A stretch of 64,000 bases of DNA. It comes from Serripes groenlandicus (Eukaryota; Mollusca; Bivalvia; Cardiida; Cardiidae). The number at the start of each line of letters is the position of its first letter. Positions within the stretch are counted from its first letter, which is position 1. The position numbers and the translations under genes were made by a program. The stretch is taken from contig JASEVX010000007.1 of the NCBI GenBank assembly GCA_031761405.1, positions 33,273,677-33,337,676 of the forward strand. The letters are read 5' to 3'. Positions 1 to 11,766 of this stretch are shown in pieces. Under the pieces are notes generated by a model, which did not search any database, was not told where the DNA came from, and worked only from the letters and a program-made list of their open reading frames with translations.

Positions 1-118
1 AATGTTTTCAACTTACGGCAATCTTTATTCTTTCATTTTTTAAAGATTTTCCATATTTTTGCACAGATGATTTTTCATGTCAGCTGCTGCTGATTCGTAG
101 AATGTGGGACAGGGTTGA
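1..118 (+). mobile_element. TTAA-MITE, old subfamily, right half
   Basis: Cut by the window edge. Shows CCATATTTTTGC, CAGCTGCTGCTG and a decayed end ATGTGGGACAGGGTTGA. Confidence 0.5.
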
Positions 119-604
119 AGGTCAGTTTCCACGTGGCACTACTTAATTGTGGCACTGCGTAATTAGTCTCTGACAAAGGAATTTATATAACCTTTCGTTG
201 AACATATCGAAACACAAACTTGCAAAAGAAAGAACTAATGAAAGTCACACGGTTTGAATTAAAATGAAAGACTCCTCATTAATTTTGACAGACATTAAAA
301 TTATTATGAGCTTATCTTCTCTGACACCTTTTCCTTTGAAAAAGCCTTTTGATGATAAGAAAGTCAAAATGATAAATACACCACAAGCCTCACTCTGTTG
401 TTCTTTGTCCTTTCTGTAATTATTATTGATGCTGCTGCATTGAAATATAATGGAGAAAAGAGAATTTCTCCATTTTCTTTTTCCTTCAGATTTTCTCAAA
501 GCAGGCATTCTGATGAAAATAGTCAATTAACTATTAAACTTATTATAGAGCTAGGCAATTGATGTTTTGAAATTTATGCAAATTTCGTTCTGAACAAATT
601 ATTT
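119..604. other. No gene or clear repeat seen
   Basis: AT-rich DNA without splice-bounded open frames or family boxes. Confidence 0.5.
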
Positions 605-872
605 TGACCACATACAACAAAATTGCAGCAGACAACTTGAAAAAAGTCAAGGCAAAAGCTTGGAAAATCTCTATTATTGAAAGTCACTTATTGAATAAAG
701 TTGAAAACATTGCCTCAAAAGGAGAAATTGCTCATTTCGAGCAGTTTATTCTTTTGTTACATTATGCCATTATGTATTCTTTTGTTACAATGCCATTATG
801 CCTTCATAAGCTATCTATTACTAGTACTACAGAGGCGACAGAAAATGGCTGTACCTGGGAAAGTCTTAAGGT
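605..872 (-). mobile_element. TTAA-MITE, old subfamily
   Basis: ATACAACAAAATTGCAGCAG on the left, hairpin arm GGAGAAATTGCTC near 720, and a 40-60 bp insertion with repeated TTATGCCATTATG before the right end CTGGGAAAGTCTTAA. Confidence 0.5.
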
Positions 873-890
873 TCATCAGCACTTCTTGAC

Positions 891-1120
891 TTGACCCTTT
901 CCCTCATACGACAATTCTGCAGCAGACGACTTTGATCATATTTTGTCAAAACATAGAAAATCGCCATAATTGAATGGATAACCTATGACAAAAAGTGGAA
1001 AACATTGTGGCAAAAGGAGAAAGTGCACGTTTTGTGCAATTTCTTCTTTTGTCACTATGTTTTCAAAAAGCCGTCTGCTGCAGAGGCGTCAGAAAGCGTC
1101 TATATGAGGGAAAGGGTTAA
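891..1120 (-). mobile_element. TTAA-MITE, young subfamily
   Basis: Full length. Left TTGACCCTTTCCCTCATA (TTAA mutated), right TATGAGGGAAAGGGTTAA. Hairpin tip GCACGTTTTGTGC. Confidence 0.9.
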
Positions 1121-1346
1121 AACCCAAGCAAGGTCTTATTTTCTTAGGTAAAATGTTTGGTTACTATAACAGTATGATAAATAATAAAATATATTTGCGC
1201 TTGTTTTCAACTGCAGTTGTCAGGCCACTGCCGTTTAGTGCTTTTGGCAAGTTTCATTTAACATGCAATAAAATGACATTTCAACTTTTAAAAAACATCT
1301 GTACAATGTCATGTTGATCTGTGAGTCCTATCACTTATGTACTTCA

Positions 1347-1514
1347 TTAACCCCTTCCCACTTTCAGATGCATTTTGACCCATCTGAAGAAGGTGACCTT
1401 TGAAAAAACAGTGTCATAAAATGTCCAACTCTATTCTAAAATTAAACATTCTTTTATACATTTAGATGATTTCAAAGTCATAATCTGCAGATTTGTTGTA
1501 TGTTAGAAAGGGTA
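1347..1514 (+). mobile_element. TTAA-MITE, old subfamily
   Basis: TTAACCCCTTCCCACTTTC left end, central hairpin lost, right end GTTAGAAAGGGTAAA. Confidence 0.6.
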
Positions 1515-1575
1515 AATATTTTATAAAGCTTTTTTAAGTAGATACATATTTATTACAAATATTTTTAATAGTCTA

Positions 1576-1767
1576 AGGAACGTTCATCTGCAGCAGACGA
1601 GTTTCGAAAAGATTGTGGCATAAATGAGCAATTCCTTTTTTTGCCAAATTTTTATCAATTAACTCCTTTCAATAATTAAACTTTCCATTTTAGAGAGTTT
1701 CCATATTTTAGACAAAATGTTTCCAAAGTAGTCTGCTGCAGATTTGTTGTATGTTGGAAAGGGTTAG
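1576..1767 (+). mobile_element. TTAA-MITE, old subfamily, left end missing
   Basis: Starts at CATCTGCAGCAGACGAG and ends TGTTGGAAAGGGTTA. Confidence 0.65.
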
Positions 1768-1844
1768 GCCAAGAGTTTTACTTTAATGAATGCATTTTGT
1801 AAATTTATCATGTTAACTATTTTGTATACTATTCTGTATACTTG

Positions 1845-2069
1845 AACCTTTTTCCCACATACAGCAAATCTGCAGTAGATGGCTTTGAAAATGTCTTCTC
1901 AAAAATATGAAAAAAATCACTAATGGTATAATTACTGAAAAAAATTGAAAAACATTGTGGCAAAAAGAGAAATTGCTCGTTTTGAGCAATTTCTCCTTTT
2001 GTCACAATGTTTTCAAAAGTCGTCTGCTTAAGAGGTGTTAAAAATCGTTCATATGAGGGAAAGGGTTAA
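1845..2069 (-). mobile_element. TTAA-MITE, old left end and young-type right end
   Basis: Left CCTTTTTCCCACATACAGC, right TTCATATGAGGGAAAGGGTTAA; hairpin tip GCTCGTTTTGAGC. Confidence 0.8.
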
Positions 2070-2273
2070 TGAAAAGAGTGCCAAATGCCCTCCTTCTGCA
2101 GGCACCAACTGGATGAGAGGCATGTTTATACCTAGGTACACTCTAGTGAGTCACAAAACTGCAGTGATAATATCAACCGAGAAACTGACGAGAAGCTGAC
2201 GAGTGATTTGTTCATCATTGCCAGACAGTAACGCCAACATTTCTGGTCTCTGAAAACCATATATATTCAGGGT

Positions 2274-2455
2274 TCAACCCTTTACACTTTCTGACACCCC
2301 TGCAGCTGGCGACATTGGAACAGATTGTAGCAAAGGAAAATAAATTGCTGATGAGCAATTTCTACTTTCATTTGTATTGAGATTTTTCAAATTTTTGCCT
2401 AGATGTTTTCAAAGTCATCTGCTACAGATTTGTTGCATGTGGGAAAGGTTTAATA
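2274..2455 (+). mobile_element. TTAA-MITE, old subfamily
   Basis: TTCAACCCTTTACAC left end; right ATGTGGGAAAGGTTTAA. Hairpin GCTGATGAGC eroded. Confidence 0.6.
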
Positions 2456-3228
2456 AGCTACCGTAAAACAAAACTATTATAAATACATTTTTGATAAGTT
2501 TGAAATTGCTTGTGGGCGGTGATTTGTTTTTCCACCATGTTTATCTGCTTTAATTTTAACTTTAATTTGTCCATTCAAAATGTTAACTTCATTTAACTCT
2601 TTGGAACAGTGTTCGCCCAAAATGACCATTGATGTCGACGGGCCTTTTAACCGCATTCATTGGCCAAGTGTATCGGGAGAGTTTACTAAATGCTGTACCC
2701 TCTCAGTCATTGGTGTTGGCATCTGATATGTTTGCTTTGTTGTGGTCTACACGGATGTTATTTAGCAAAATGTTTGTTTTGATTTACAATCAAGCCCCTA
2801 TCCAGTCTGAGCTTTGCTGTCCTGCAACAGCTTTTGTAGTCAGATCAGATCTTCAATTTAATATTTAGATGTATAGTATAATGCAATTGAAAAGATAGAA
2901 AAATGTACTAACATAAAACATTGAACTTGGCAATTTTACTTGGCAGAAATTATTCTTGGTGACAAATCAATCATGATGCACCTGGGTTTCGTTATGTCAA
3001 TTTCCTTATCCCTGAATTCAATGTAGACTTGTTTAGAAATTATTACCTTTTTCGGAAATGAGGAAAGTACCTGCGTGAAAATTGAATATACACACAAGTG
3101 GGGTCGGGTCTCGCCATATTTGTAGCGAAAATTTTGAAATCCTACAATGTATACGTTGAACTCGAGTAGTCTTTTTGGGCTTTCCGCGAACACAAACTGG
3201 CTATTTTAACATGCAGATTTATTGACAT
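2456..3228. other. No gene or clear repeat seen
   Basis: Contains a 79-codon frame on + (2629-2868) and an 85-codon frame on - (2936-3193), neither with recognisable motifs or matching splice context. Confidence 0.5.
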
Positions 3229-4083
3229 TTTTAGCTCACCTGAGCGCTTCGTTCATGCTCATGGTGAGCTTTTGTGATGGCCTGATGCCCATTGTCAAGA
3301 CGCATGGATGTCTGTCATCAGCAATTTCTTTAAATGACATCTCCTAAGCCACTGTATGGATTTTATACTAAACCAGATAGGAATGATCCTTGGGTGATCC
3401 TCTTCCAAAGTTGATCAAAGAAATTAATTCTATGTAAAATTGGCCCACCCAGGGGGTCATCTGTTGCAGCATAAGTCAACATATGCCTGTGGACAAAACT
3501 TGCCCCGCCCTTGGGGTTTCCTGTTCTACATAGACTTAGAAAATCTTCTTGTTAAATACTTACTCATAAATAAACTTTTCTTTGGTGACCTTCTAAGTCA
3601 TATTGACTTGACAAAAGACAGACAACATAGGGTGTGGGTTTTTCACTCTGTGACAGTGGAGCTTTACTGGACCTCTTGTATTAGCTTACCTGACCGCAAA
3701 ATGAGTTATTATATCCCCTTCGAAGAAGAGGGGGTATATAGGAGTCACTGTGTCGGGCAGTCTGTCTGTCTGTCTGTCTGTCTGTCGGTCGGCCGGAAGC
3801 CATATTTTGTCCGGCCTATTTCTTACAAACCACTGGGTAGAATTCAATAACATTTTACATGAAACTTCTATACCAAGAGAAGATGTGCATATCCTAAAGG
3901 GGTTACAATTGCATGTTATTTCACAGAGTTATGGCCCTTTTACTTATTAAGTTATAGTGTAGGTCAAGGTGCTGTTAAGGGGGTATTTATCATCTTCAGT
4001 GATAGTTCTAGTTATTGTTGGCATGACAAATCACATTACGTAACTCAGGTGAGTGATCCAGGGCCATCATGGCCCTCTTGTTT
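3229..4083 (+). mobile_element. Pearl-like (HINE) element, family AGCTCACC, interrupted
   Basis: The 5' end TTAGCTCACCTGAG recurs inverted near the 3' end as ACTCAGGTGAG. The 3' end is the palindrome GGGCCATCATGGCCC followed by TCTTGTTT. The interior includes a stretch (about 3590-3707) shared with the copy at 53541-54652. A second element sits inside at 3707-4013. Confidence 0.7.
3707..4013 (+). mobile_element. HINE-type element, family TATACCCC, nested
   Basis: It starts TTATATCCCCTTCGAAG with the matching GGGGGTATATAG, then has TCTG/TCGG microsatellite repeats, then GGGGGTATTTATCATC and hairpin-like ATCATCTTCAGTGAT, and ends AGTTCTAGTT. It is nearly the same as 62173-62467. It is inserted in the element at 3229-4083; the homologous site at about 54600 lacks it. 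Confidence 0.7.
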
Positions 4084-4130
4084 ATGAAATCAACCCTTAC
4101 AACTTAGCCTTCAGTGTTTAATGTATTTTT

Positions 4131-5027
4131 AGATCACCTAGAGCCAAAGGCTCAAGGTGAGCTATTCTGATCACTCTGTGTCCGTCGTCCGTCGTCCGTC
4201 GTTAACTTTTAGCTTTAAACATCATCTCCTCCTGAACCGCATGAACAATTTCCACCAAACATCACAGGAATGTTCCTTTGGTGGTCCTCTTTCAAAATTG
4301 TTCAAAGATTTAAATTCCATTGAGAACTTTGGTTGCTGCGGCATCAGAAAGGGGACAAAATGTCCAAACTTTAAAAATCTTCTCCTCCGAATCTGCCTGT
4401 CAGATTCAAATATAATTTGGTAGAAATGTTCCTTGGGTGACTCTATAAAAATTGTTCAAGCCATACTGATTGGTCGAAAAACATGGCAGTCAGGCGGCAT
4501 CAAAAAAGGGGCAAAATGACAATACTTTATTAAAGCATCCTTATAAAAGTACTTGTCTGATTTAAAGATAGTTTTGTAGAAATGTTCTTTCATTGATTAT
4601 CTACATACTTTGTCAAGCCATATTGATTTGTTGAAAGGCATAGCAACCAAGCAGCATCAGAAAAGGAGTAAAATTAACTTTTTGCTTCAAATGACATATG
4701 GTTATTAGATTGATGGTCTAAGGGAGGTAACACTTGACAGAGGGTTGCAAGGGTTGTCTTCAACAGGAAGTGGAAAGTTAAAATCGCAACATTTCTGGTG
4801 GAAAACAGATCAAGAAAGGTGCAAAATGACAAAAACTTTATAATTCAATTCTAATTGAAGTTCTTGTTAGATTTCAAGATATAAATGACCTTTACTTATA
4901 AGCTGTTTCTTGAGAAGTGTTCACTCCTTGAAGTTCTAATTGCACTCCTTGATCTTTTTCCCAGATATTTCTACTAATTTACTATCAATCAGGTGATCGA
5001 TTTAGGGTCATCTTGGCCCTCTTGTAT
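4131..5027 (+). mobile_element. Pearl-like element, family AGATCACC
   Basis: The 5' end AGATCACCTAGAGCC pairs with CAGGTGATCG near the 3' end. A GTCGTCC microsatellite follows the 5' end, and the core matches the units of 23604-25686 but only about one and a half of them. The 3' hairpin is in GGGTCATCTTGGCCC with CTCTTGTA after it. Confidence 0.7.
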
Positions 5028-5485
5028 TTTTTTCCTTTTCTGGCAAAATGGCATACATGTGTTTGTCTGGGTACGCGCCTGCCAATGCCTTCACAGGGAA
5101 ACACAAAGGGATCTCTACGCCATTGTCTGTCTGTTCTTCTTTGCAGATTTGTTCAGGCGTTCCCTCTTATTTCTGTGTTGATTTTGTTTTAACCCCTTTA
5201 AAAGCATCATAAAAAAGAGGAGTCAGTCAGTCACAGACAGGTTCATCTTAGATCTGGCTTATATATATTTAATTGTAAATAAGAAAAAAGGCAAACATAA
5301 TTTACGGCATATAGAAAGACCTATCTATGGAAGCTAAAGCTTAGCAATTGGTCTCTACAACGTTTACTCAAATTCAACATTAAATCTCAGGTGAGCTAAT
5401 TACAGATTACAGGCCCAGTATTGTACTCATTTTAACTCTTTTCAATAATAACATTTTTTTTTTTTTTTTTTTATATAGACATCAT
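5028..5485. other. Unassigned, moderately GC-rich patch at 5060-5160
   Basis: The patch has CGCGCCTGCCAATGCC and several TGTCTGTCTG-type steps, possibly an eroded pearl-like element. No exon signal stands out. Confidence 0.35.
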
Positions 5486-6610
5486 TTATTATACCCCCGC
5501 AAATGTAGTTTGAAGGGGGTATACTGGAACCAGCCTGTCGGTCGGTCTGTCCGCAAAATCTGTTCCGTTGTACTCCTCCTTCAGTTTCTACCTGATTTAC
5601 TTGATACTTGGCATAAATGTTAATCAGGAGTAGTAGATGTGCAATACGCAAATTTCATGTCCCTGTGACCTTCACCTTGACCTCTGACCTTGAAATAGGA
5701 TTTTTTTTGTTAAAATCTAATCTGTTGTACTCCTCCTTCAGTTTTAACCTGATTTACTTCATACTTGGCATTCATACTTGGCATAAATGTTAAATCAGGA
5801 GTAGTAGATGTGCAAGACGCAAATTTCATGTCCCTGTGACCTTGACCTTGACCTCTGACCTTGAAATAGGATTTTTTTTTTTTTTTGTTAAAATTTAATC
5901 TGTTGTACTCCTCCTTCAGTTTCAACCTGATTTACTTCATATTTGGCATAAATGTTAATCAGGAGTAGTAGATGTGCAACACGCAAATTTCATGTCCTTT
6001 TGACCTTGACCTCTGACCTTGAAATATAATTTTTCTTTGTTAAAATCTAATCTGTTGTACTCCTCCTTCAATTTCAACCTGATTTACTTGATACTTGGCA
6101 TAAATGTTAATCAGGAGTAGTAGATGTGCAAGACGCAAATTTCATGTCCCTGTGACCTTCACCTCTGACCTTGAAATAGGATTTTTTTTTTGTTAAAATC
6201 TATTCTGTTGTACTCCTCCTTCAGTTTCAACCTGATTTACTTCATACTTGGCATAAATGTTAATCAGGAGTAGTAGATGTGCAAGACGCAAATTTCATGT
6301 CCCTGTGACCTTCACCTCTGACCTTGAAATAGGATTTTTTTTCTTAAAATCTAATCTGGTGCGACATACTCCTCCTTCAATTTCAACCGGATTTACTTGA
6401 AATGTGGCAAAATGGAGCCGTTTTGTGTGGCATTAGCTTGTCGGGCGGTCGGTCCAGATAAAAGGAGCCGTTTTGTGTTTGATATCATCTTAGTATTTCT
6501 TTTTGATACTGATATTCAAATTGTCTAAGTCAAAGATAATACTGTGGGATATAATATGTGTCAGGGGTTGGAGCGGGAGTATTAATCACCTTTAGTGATA
6601 GTTCTAGTTT
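5486..6610 (+). mobile_element. HINE-type element, family TATACCCC, with 150-176 bp tandem core
   Basis: It starts TTATTATACCCCCGC with GGGGGTATA, then a GTCGG microsatellite. The core holds six tandem units starting near 5561, 5721, 5898, 6051, 6203 and 6352, each with CTGTTGTACTCCTCC, a T-rich run and TGACCTTGACCTCTGACC-like segments. It ends with a hairpin in ATCACCTTTAGTGAT and AGTTCTAGTT. Confidence 0.75.
5561..6400 (+). repeat. Tandem repeat core, about six units of 150-176 bp
   Basis: Unit length varies mostly through the poly-T run before TTAAAATCTAATCTG. The antisense of the run gives Lys-rich chance ORFs. Unit-to-unit identity is high, which points to recent slippage or unequal exchange. 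Confidence 0.8.
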
Positions 6611-6984
6611 TAAGCTTGAAGTCATTGGCTTAGTCATTGTTGTATTAAAGTCATTGTCTTCCAATTGGTTCTAAGCGGGAAACGATTAAATAGTGCGAAG
6701 GATAAAAACAAAAAACAAAAAACAGTTGATAAGCGTGTTCTTGGCAAGATAGAAAAAAAAAATCGTCATTGTGTTTACAGTCTCCTAAAAAACAAAAACC
6801 CAACATGGTTTTTACAGTGAGAGCCGTGTCATTCATGTCAGACCATGTAATAGAAACTGGAAGCAAAGATAAAGAAAGACAATGACTGACATGTGATACT
6901 TGGATACTTCCCTTGCCTAACCCACTTTACTTCATTTTGTACTTTGCAGCTAACTTTGCCATTAAACAATTTAATGGGGACATG

Positions 6985-7193
6985 TTAACCCTTTCCCTGA
7001 CGCCTCTGCACGGCTTTTTGAAAACATAGTGACAAAAGAAAAAATTGCTCAAAACGAGCAATTTCTCCTTTTGACACAATGTTTTCCACTTTTAGTTATA
7101 GGTTATCCCTTCAATTATAGAGATTTTCTATTTGTTGACAAAATATGTTCAAAGTCGTCTGCTGCAGAATTGTCGTATGAGGGAAAGGGTTAA
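6985..7193 (+). mobile_element. TTAA-MITE, young subfamily, 18-bp loss near left end
   Basis: TTAACCCTTTCC runs directly into CTGACGCCTCTGC, so the CTCATATAGACGCTTT segment is gone. Right end intact. Confidence 0.85.
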
Positions 7194-7335
7194 AATGGAC
7201 TTGCCAGCTTTGTATTTGGGATGCAAATTCGAGGAATATCAAGATAAAAAATGTTATGTTGAGCAGCCAACATCTATGAATTTGTTGAGGCTGTGTTGAA
7301 GCAGGCTTCATCAAATTGGTTCCAGCATTCTTAGG

Positions 7336-7517
7336 GTTAAAACCTCTCCAACTTACAACAAATATGCAGCAGACAACTTGAAAAATCTCTAAAAATAAAA
7401 GTGTTGTGAATATTGAATAGAAATGAAAATGTTTTGTGAAAAGGAGAAATTGTTAACTTTTAAGCAGTTTTTTCCCACAATGTTTTCAAAATTCGTCTGC
7501 AACTTGGAAAGAGTTAG
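7336..7517 (-). mobile_element. TTAA-MITE, old subfamily
   Basis: TTAAAACCTCTCCAACTTAC left end, TATGCAGCAGACAAC, right end AACTTGGAAAGAGTTAG; hairpin decayed. Confidence 0.55.
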
Positions 7518-7789
7518 AAAAGAATTAACTGGAATGATGAAGCGTTAAAGAATGCGAATTGAAGTAAAAAGGCGTGTTTCGAAAATTTCTTTAATAATAA
7601 AATGATTGGTTTGAATTAGCGTTAATTTCATCTTAATCTGAAAAGTTATTTTTTAAATATTTTGAGGTGTGACAGCTGTGTCAGTTAAACCCATATTGCA
7701 TTATGACATTTATTTCCCAGTTCCAGACATCAATTTCATGAATCTGGTACTGAAACCTTTCCCTGATGCAGAAAACTCCTGAAATTTTA

Positions 7790-7982
7790 AAGTCTTTCCC
7801 ACAATTACAACAACTCTTGATGCAGACGGCTTTCAAAACATCTCTGGAAAAATGTGAGATTCTTTAAATGAGAGTATAATTATTGAATAGAGATAAAAAT
7901 ATATACAGTGACAATAATAGAAATTGCACATCATGAGAAATTTCTCTTTTTCCACAATGTTTTTAACAGTCATCTAATGCAA
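7790..7982 (-). mobile_element. TTAA-MITE, old subfamily, right end missing
   Basis: CTTTCCCACAATTACAAC, GATGCAGACGGC, hairpin GCACATCATGAG; ends within GTCATCTAATGC. Confidence 0.5.
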
Positions 7983-7999
7983 AAAAACACTTTCTGCAT

Positions 8000-8110
8000 A
8001 CATTGAATTGAGTCAAAAACATTTTGACAAAGGGAGAAATTGCTCATCATGAACAATTTCACATTTTGTCACAATATTTTTCAAAAAATGTCTGCTGCAA
8101 AGGCATATCT
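8000..8110 (-). mobile_element. TTAA-MITE fragment, old subfamily
   Basis: Hairpin AAATTGCTCATCATGAAC and TGTCTGCTGCAAAGGC; both termini lost. Confidence 0.5.
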
Positions 8111-8185
8111 CAAATCAGTGTAAACAATAGGATTAAAAAAACATCTGCTTTGCAATGTGGCTTGTTTCACATTTTTATGCTATTT

Positions 8186-9528
8186 TTAACTCACCAGAGC
8201 ACGAAGTGATCAAGGTGAGTTATTGTGATCGCCTTTTGTCCGGCATCCTGCGTTCGGCATTAGTTGTCAACATTTGCTTGTTAACACTCTAGAGGCAACA
8301 TTTTGCATCCAATCATCATGAAAGTTTCTCAGAACTTACATCTCCATCAAATCTAGGCCAAGTTTGAAACTGGGTCATGTGGAGTCACAAACTAGGTCAC
8401 TAGATCGAATTAAATGAAAAATCTTATTAGCACTTTGTCAGAATGTATGTCTTAGTGGTATCTAGGCCAAGATCGAATATGGGTTATGCCGGTTCAAAAA
8501 CTAGGTCACTAGGCCTAATTGAAGGAAAATCTTGTTAATACTCTGGAAGCCACATTTTAAGCCTTGTCAGAATTTTCGTATTAATAATATCTAGGTCAAG
8601 TTTGAATATGGGTCATATTGGATAAAAAAATAGGTCACTAGGCAGCTTAACATTTGGTCAGAATGTTTATTTTAATGATATCTAGGCCAAATTCGAATAT
8701 GGGTTATTTTTTATGGGTCAAAAAATAGGTCACTATGCCAAATTGAAGGAAAATCTTGTTAACACTCTGGAGACTGCATTTTTCGTTTCAGCACCTTCAA
8801 ATATTTTCAGAATGTTTGTCTGAATAATATCTAGGTCAAGTTCAAAACTTGGCCATATTGGGTCAGAAACTTGGTCACTAGGCCAAATTGAAGGGGGATC
8901 TTGTTAACACTAGATGGTGCAAAAATAGGTTACAAGGCCAAATTGAAGGGAAATGTTGTTAACACTAGAAGCCTCATTTTTGCTTCTGCAGCTTAAAATT
9001 GTTTGGAATGTCTTTCTGAATTGTATTTAGGTCAAGTTCGAATATGGGTAATTTTGGGTCAGAAACTAGGTCACTAGGCCAAATTGGAGGGGAAATTTTG
9101 TTAACACTCTGGATGCTGCATTTTTAATTTGAGCATATTGAAACTTTATCTGAAAGTTTGTCTTGATGATTATGTAGGCCAAGTTTGAATATTGGTCATG
9201 TCTGTTAAAAAGTAGGGCAAAATTGAAGAATAATCTTGTTAACACCTTTGAAGCTACATTTTTGGCTTGAGCATGTTGAAACTTTGTCAGAATATTTGTC
9301 TTCATAATATTTAGGCTAAGAATATGGGTCAGGTCAGCTCAAAAACTAGGTCACTAGGCCAAATTGTAGAACAATCTTGTTAACACTAGAGATCACATTT
9401 TTGTCTTGAGCAGCTTGAAAGTTTGTCAGAAAGTTTGTCTTGTAGATATTGCCATTGGCGCTGAAAGAGTTAACTCTTAAATAGCCAATTCACAGGTAAG
9501 CGATGCAGGGCCTCATGGCCCTCATGTT
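8186..9528 (+). mobile_element. Pearl-like element with long degenerate tandem core
   Basis: The head TTAACTCACCAGAGC is followed by AAGGTGAGTTATTGTGATC. The core is many imperfect units of GGTCACTAGGCCAAATTG, CTTGTTAACACT and ATCTAGGTCAAGTTCG segments. The tail is AGGGCCTCATGGCCCT then CATGTTC. No microsatellite remains except TTGTCCGGCATCC. Confidence 0.65.
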
Positions 9529-9846
9529 CAATTTACACAATGTTTTGTACAGTCATTTGGTACAGAGACATCAAAAGGAGTCAATTTGAAATTCCAACCA
9601 TTTCCCACTTATAATTTGCCATCTTCAACTGATTTTGGCTTCTTCATGAGAGAAAGGTATAAAGCTCCTACCAGTAAAAGATCAAGTAAAGGATTAAAAC
9701 ACATGTGACTGTCACATGCCAATAACATGGTATTGTTTTTGAGGAATGAAGCAGGCCTGCTATAAAGTTATGGGTAGGTCCGATTCACACTGATATATTT
9801 TGCTACATTGTTCGGCTGTGTTGTATTCATCTATGTATGTATGTTA

Positions 9847-10066
9847 TGTGCTTTTACACCGCTTTCAGCAATTTATGAGTAATATCACAGCAATTCCTGT
9901 GTAATTACCGGTACTACTTTTATACGGATACCAGCGAGTCAGTCACAATGCTAACCAAATAATCTTGAGCACCATGGAAAGAAAGCCATTTTGGTGTGAC
10001 CATGCTGGGGATTGAACCTGAGTCCTCCCACACACCCAATGTTGACAGTGTCTACTAGGCTGTGTC
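9847..10066 (-). mobile_element. tRNA-derived SINE
   Basis: On the minus strand a B-box-like GGTTCAATCCCC (near 10010) is followed by a body and the tail domain GCTGTGATATTACTC, then GCTGAAAGCGGTGTAAAAGC. This tail is shared with the SINE at 52798. Confidence 0.65.
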
Positions 10067-10130
10067 ATTAAAAGTATGGCATGAACGACTTTTACAAACG
10101 CTACCGGATAAAGAGTGCTATTAAAGATTA

Positions 10131-10281
10131 ATCCTTTCTAGATACAACAATGCTTTTTTACGCTTATAAAAAGCATTTAGGGGGAAAATGTGGAAAAAAC
10201 TAAATGAACGTGTTATCATTGAAAAGAGTTGAAAACATTCTGGCAAAAGTCAAAAGTCGTTTGCAAGTTGGAAAGGGTTAA
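10131..10281 (-). mobile_element. TTAA-MITE, old, internally deleted
   Basis: TTAATCCTTTCTAGATACAAC left end, hairpin deleted after CTGGCAAAAG, right end GCAAGTTGGAAAGGGTTAA. Confidence 0.6.
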
Positions 10282-10970
10282 ATGTATTAATGGGACAAAA
10301 GAAATATTAAGTTAAGTTCTTTTTGGATTTTCTTTATCTTCCTTCAGATAATTTCAGCATGAAACATTATATTTTATTAATAGTTTATTTGATTCCCATG
10401 TAACATAATTACAGCATACTTTTCTAAGTATATGTTGAAAGAGATAGAAAGTTCATAGCCTCTATTTAATATACATTGTATATGATAGGGAACAAGAAAT
10501 AAAAGGTTGACTTTGGATCCATGGCATGGAAGTATTACGCGCCAGCACACGCCATGCATGTTTTATTACTGTTGGGTGATAGTCGGGGTCTTACAGCCAG
10601 TGTATGGAAACCCTTTCAGTGAAATGGAGTACCGCTGTGATTAGTGAGGGTGGGTGGTGTTATTGGAAAACTGTCATTGGATTAGTGAGCATCTTTTTTT
10701 CTGTGGAATGTTGGTAAAAGTGGTTGTTTTACTATAATACTACAGTGAAAGGGATAAAAGTGAAAAAAAATAGGGGGATTTAAACTGCTGATTCCGTTGT
10801 TTTATTCTATGAGAGTTGGAGGGAGAAAACTTGTCATTGTAGTAGAGTCTGTGTCAGCTGGGCCAATATAAGAATATAAATGTCATGTTTTCTGGAATTG
10901 CATGATTGCTGAAATCATCTCTATATATATATCTGTTATGCTATCTCATCCATTCATCTGATATGATATT
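10282..10970. other. No gene or clear repeat seen
   Basis: AT-rich with scattered short runs; no paired ends found. Confidence 0.5.
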
Positions 10971-11233
10971 TTAACCCTTTCCCTCGTATAGACGCTTTCT
11001 GAGGCCTCTGCAGCAGACGGTTTTTTTTGACAAAAGAAGAAATTGCTCAAAACAAGCAGTTTCTCCTGTTGTCACATGTTTTCATCTCTATTCAATTATT
11101 GAACTTTCATTCATAGGGAGTTTCCATTTTTGAGAATAACTGCTCATATTGGGAAATTTCTCCTCTTCCAGCAATGTTTTATTAGGATTGTCTGGTGCAA
11201 ATGCTTCTGGTTGTCAATATGATGGAAAGAGAT
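10971..11233 (+). mobile_element. TTAA-MITE, young left half, old right half
   Basis: TTTAACCCTTTCCCTCGTATAG then hairpin GCTCAAAACAAGC; after about 11080 the sequence follows the old type with a second GGAAATTTCTCCTC segment and a decayed end. Confidence 0.6.
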
Positions 11234-11640
11234 AAGTTCATCAATATGGTATCTTGGCATTTAATTTAATAACAAAAATTTGCCAAATGTGCCAATTCTT
11301 TAAGACAGTTTAAGATTGACAACACTAAAATGTAAAAGTTACAGTCAGTGATATATACTGATATTGTTTCTTGATGGTTATAATGTTTGATAACTTGCAT
11401 CTTAAAAATCGGCTCTAGGATTTCGCTTCTTCCAGCTCCAAAATCTTGTTGAATGAAAAAACATAACAAAACAAAATCTTTCTGGTGTATCTATAGAAAC
11501 GCTTTCAGTATGATTATCGCCAAATAGCTTTTGTATGTTGAAAGGTTAGTGTAATTAATTGTGTAGCTAATAATGCAGAGGTCTTTGTTCTTGTGAGATA
11601 ATTAATATAGCATGATTGTATATACATAGATGATTACCAT

Positions 11641-11766
11641 TTAACCCTTTCCTGCAGCAACTTTGAAGATATATAGGTAAACATTTGTATATTCTCTATG
11701 ACTGAAAATATAAATGCTGAATAGGGTTGAAAACATTTTGGCAAAAGCAGGTTGGGAAAGGGTTAA
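11641..11766 (-). mobile_element. TTAA-MITE, old, deleted
   Basis: TTAACCCTTTCCTGCAGC: the left terminal box is fused to the CTGCAGC box. Right end GTTGGGAAAGGGTTAA shares its TTAA with the next copy. Confidence 0.7.

Noticed and set aside
245..526. 93-codon minus-strand frame near the window start
   Set aside because: AT-rich, no motif, no splice-consistent boundaries.
1117..1120. TTAACCC/GGGTTAA motifs as interstitial telomere repeats
   Set aside because: They occur singly at MITE ends, never as tandem TTAGGG-type arrays.
2629..2868. 79-codon + frame (MMSTGLLTAF..)
   Set aside because: No recognisable domain, no repeat relation, and no good acceptor/donor pair; cannot be supported as an exon.
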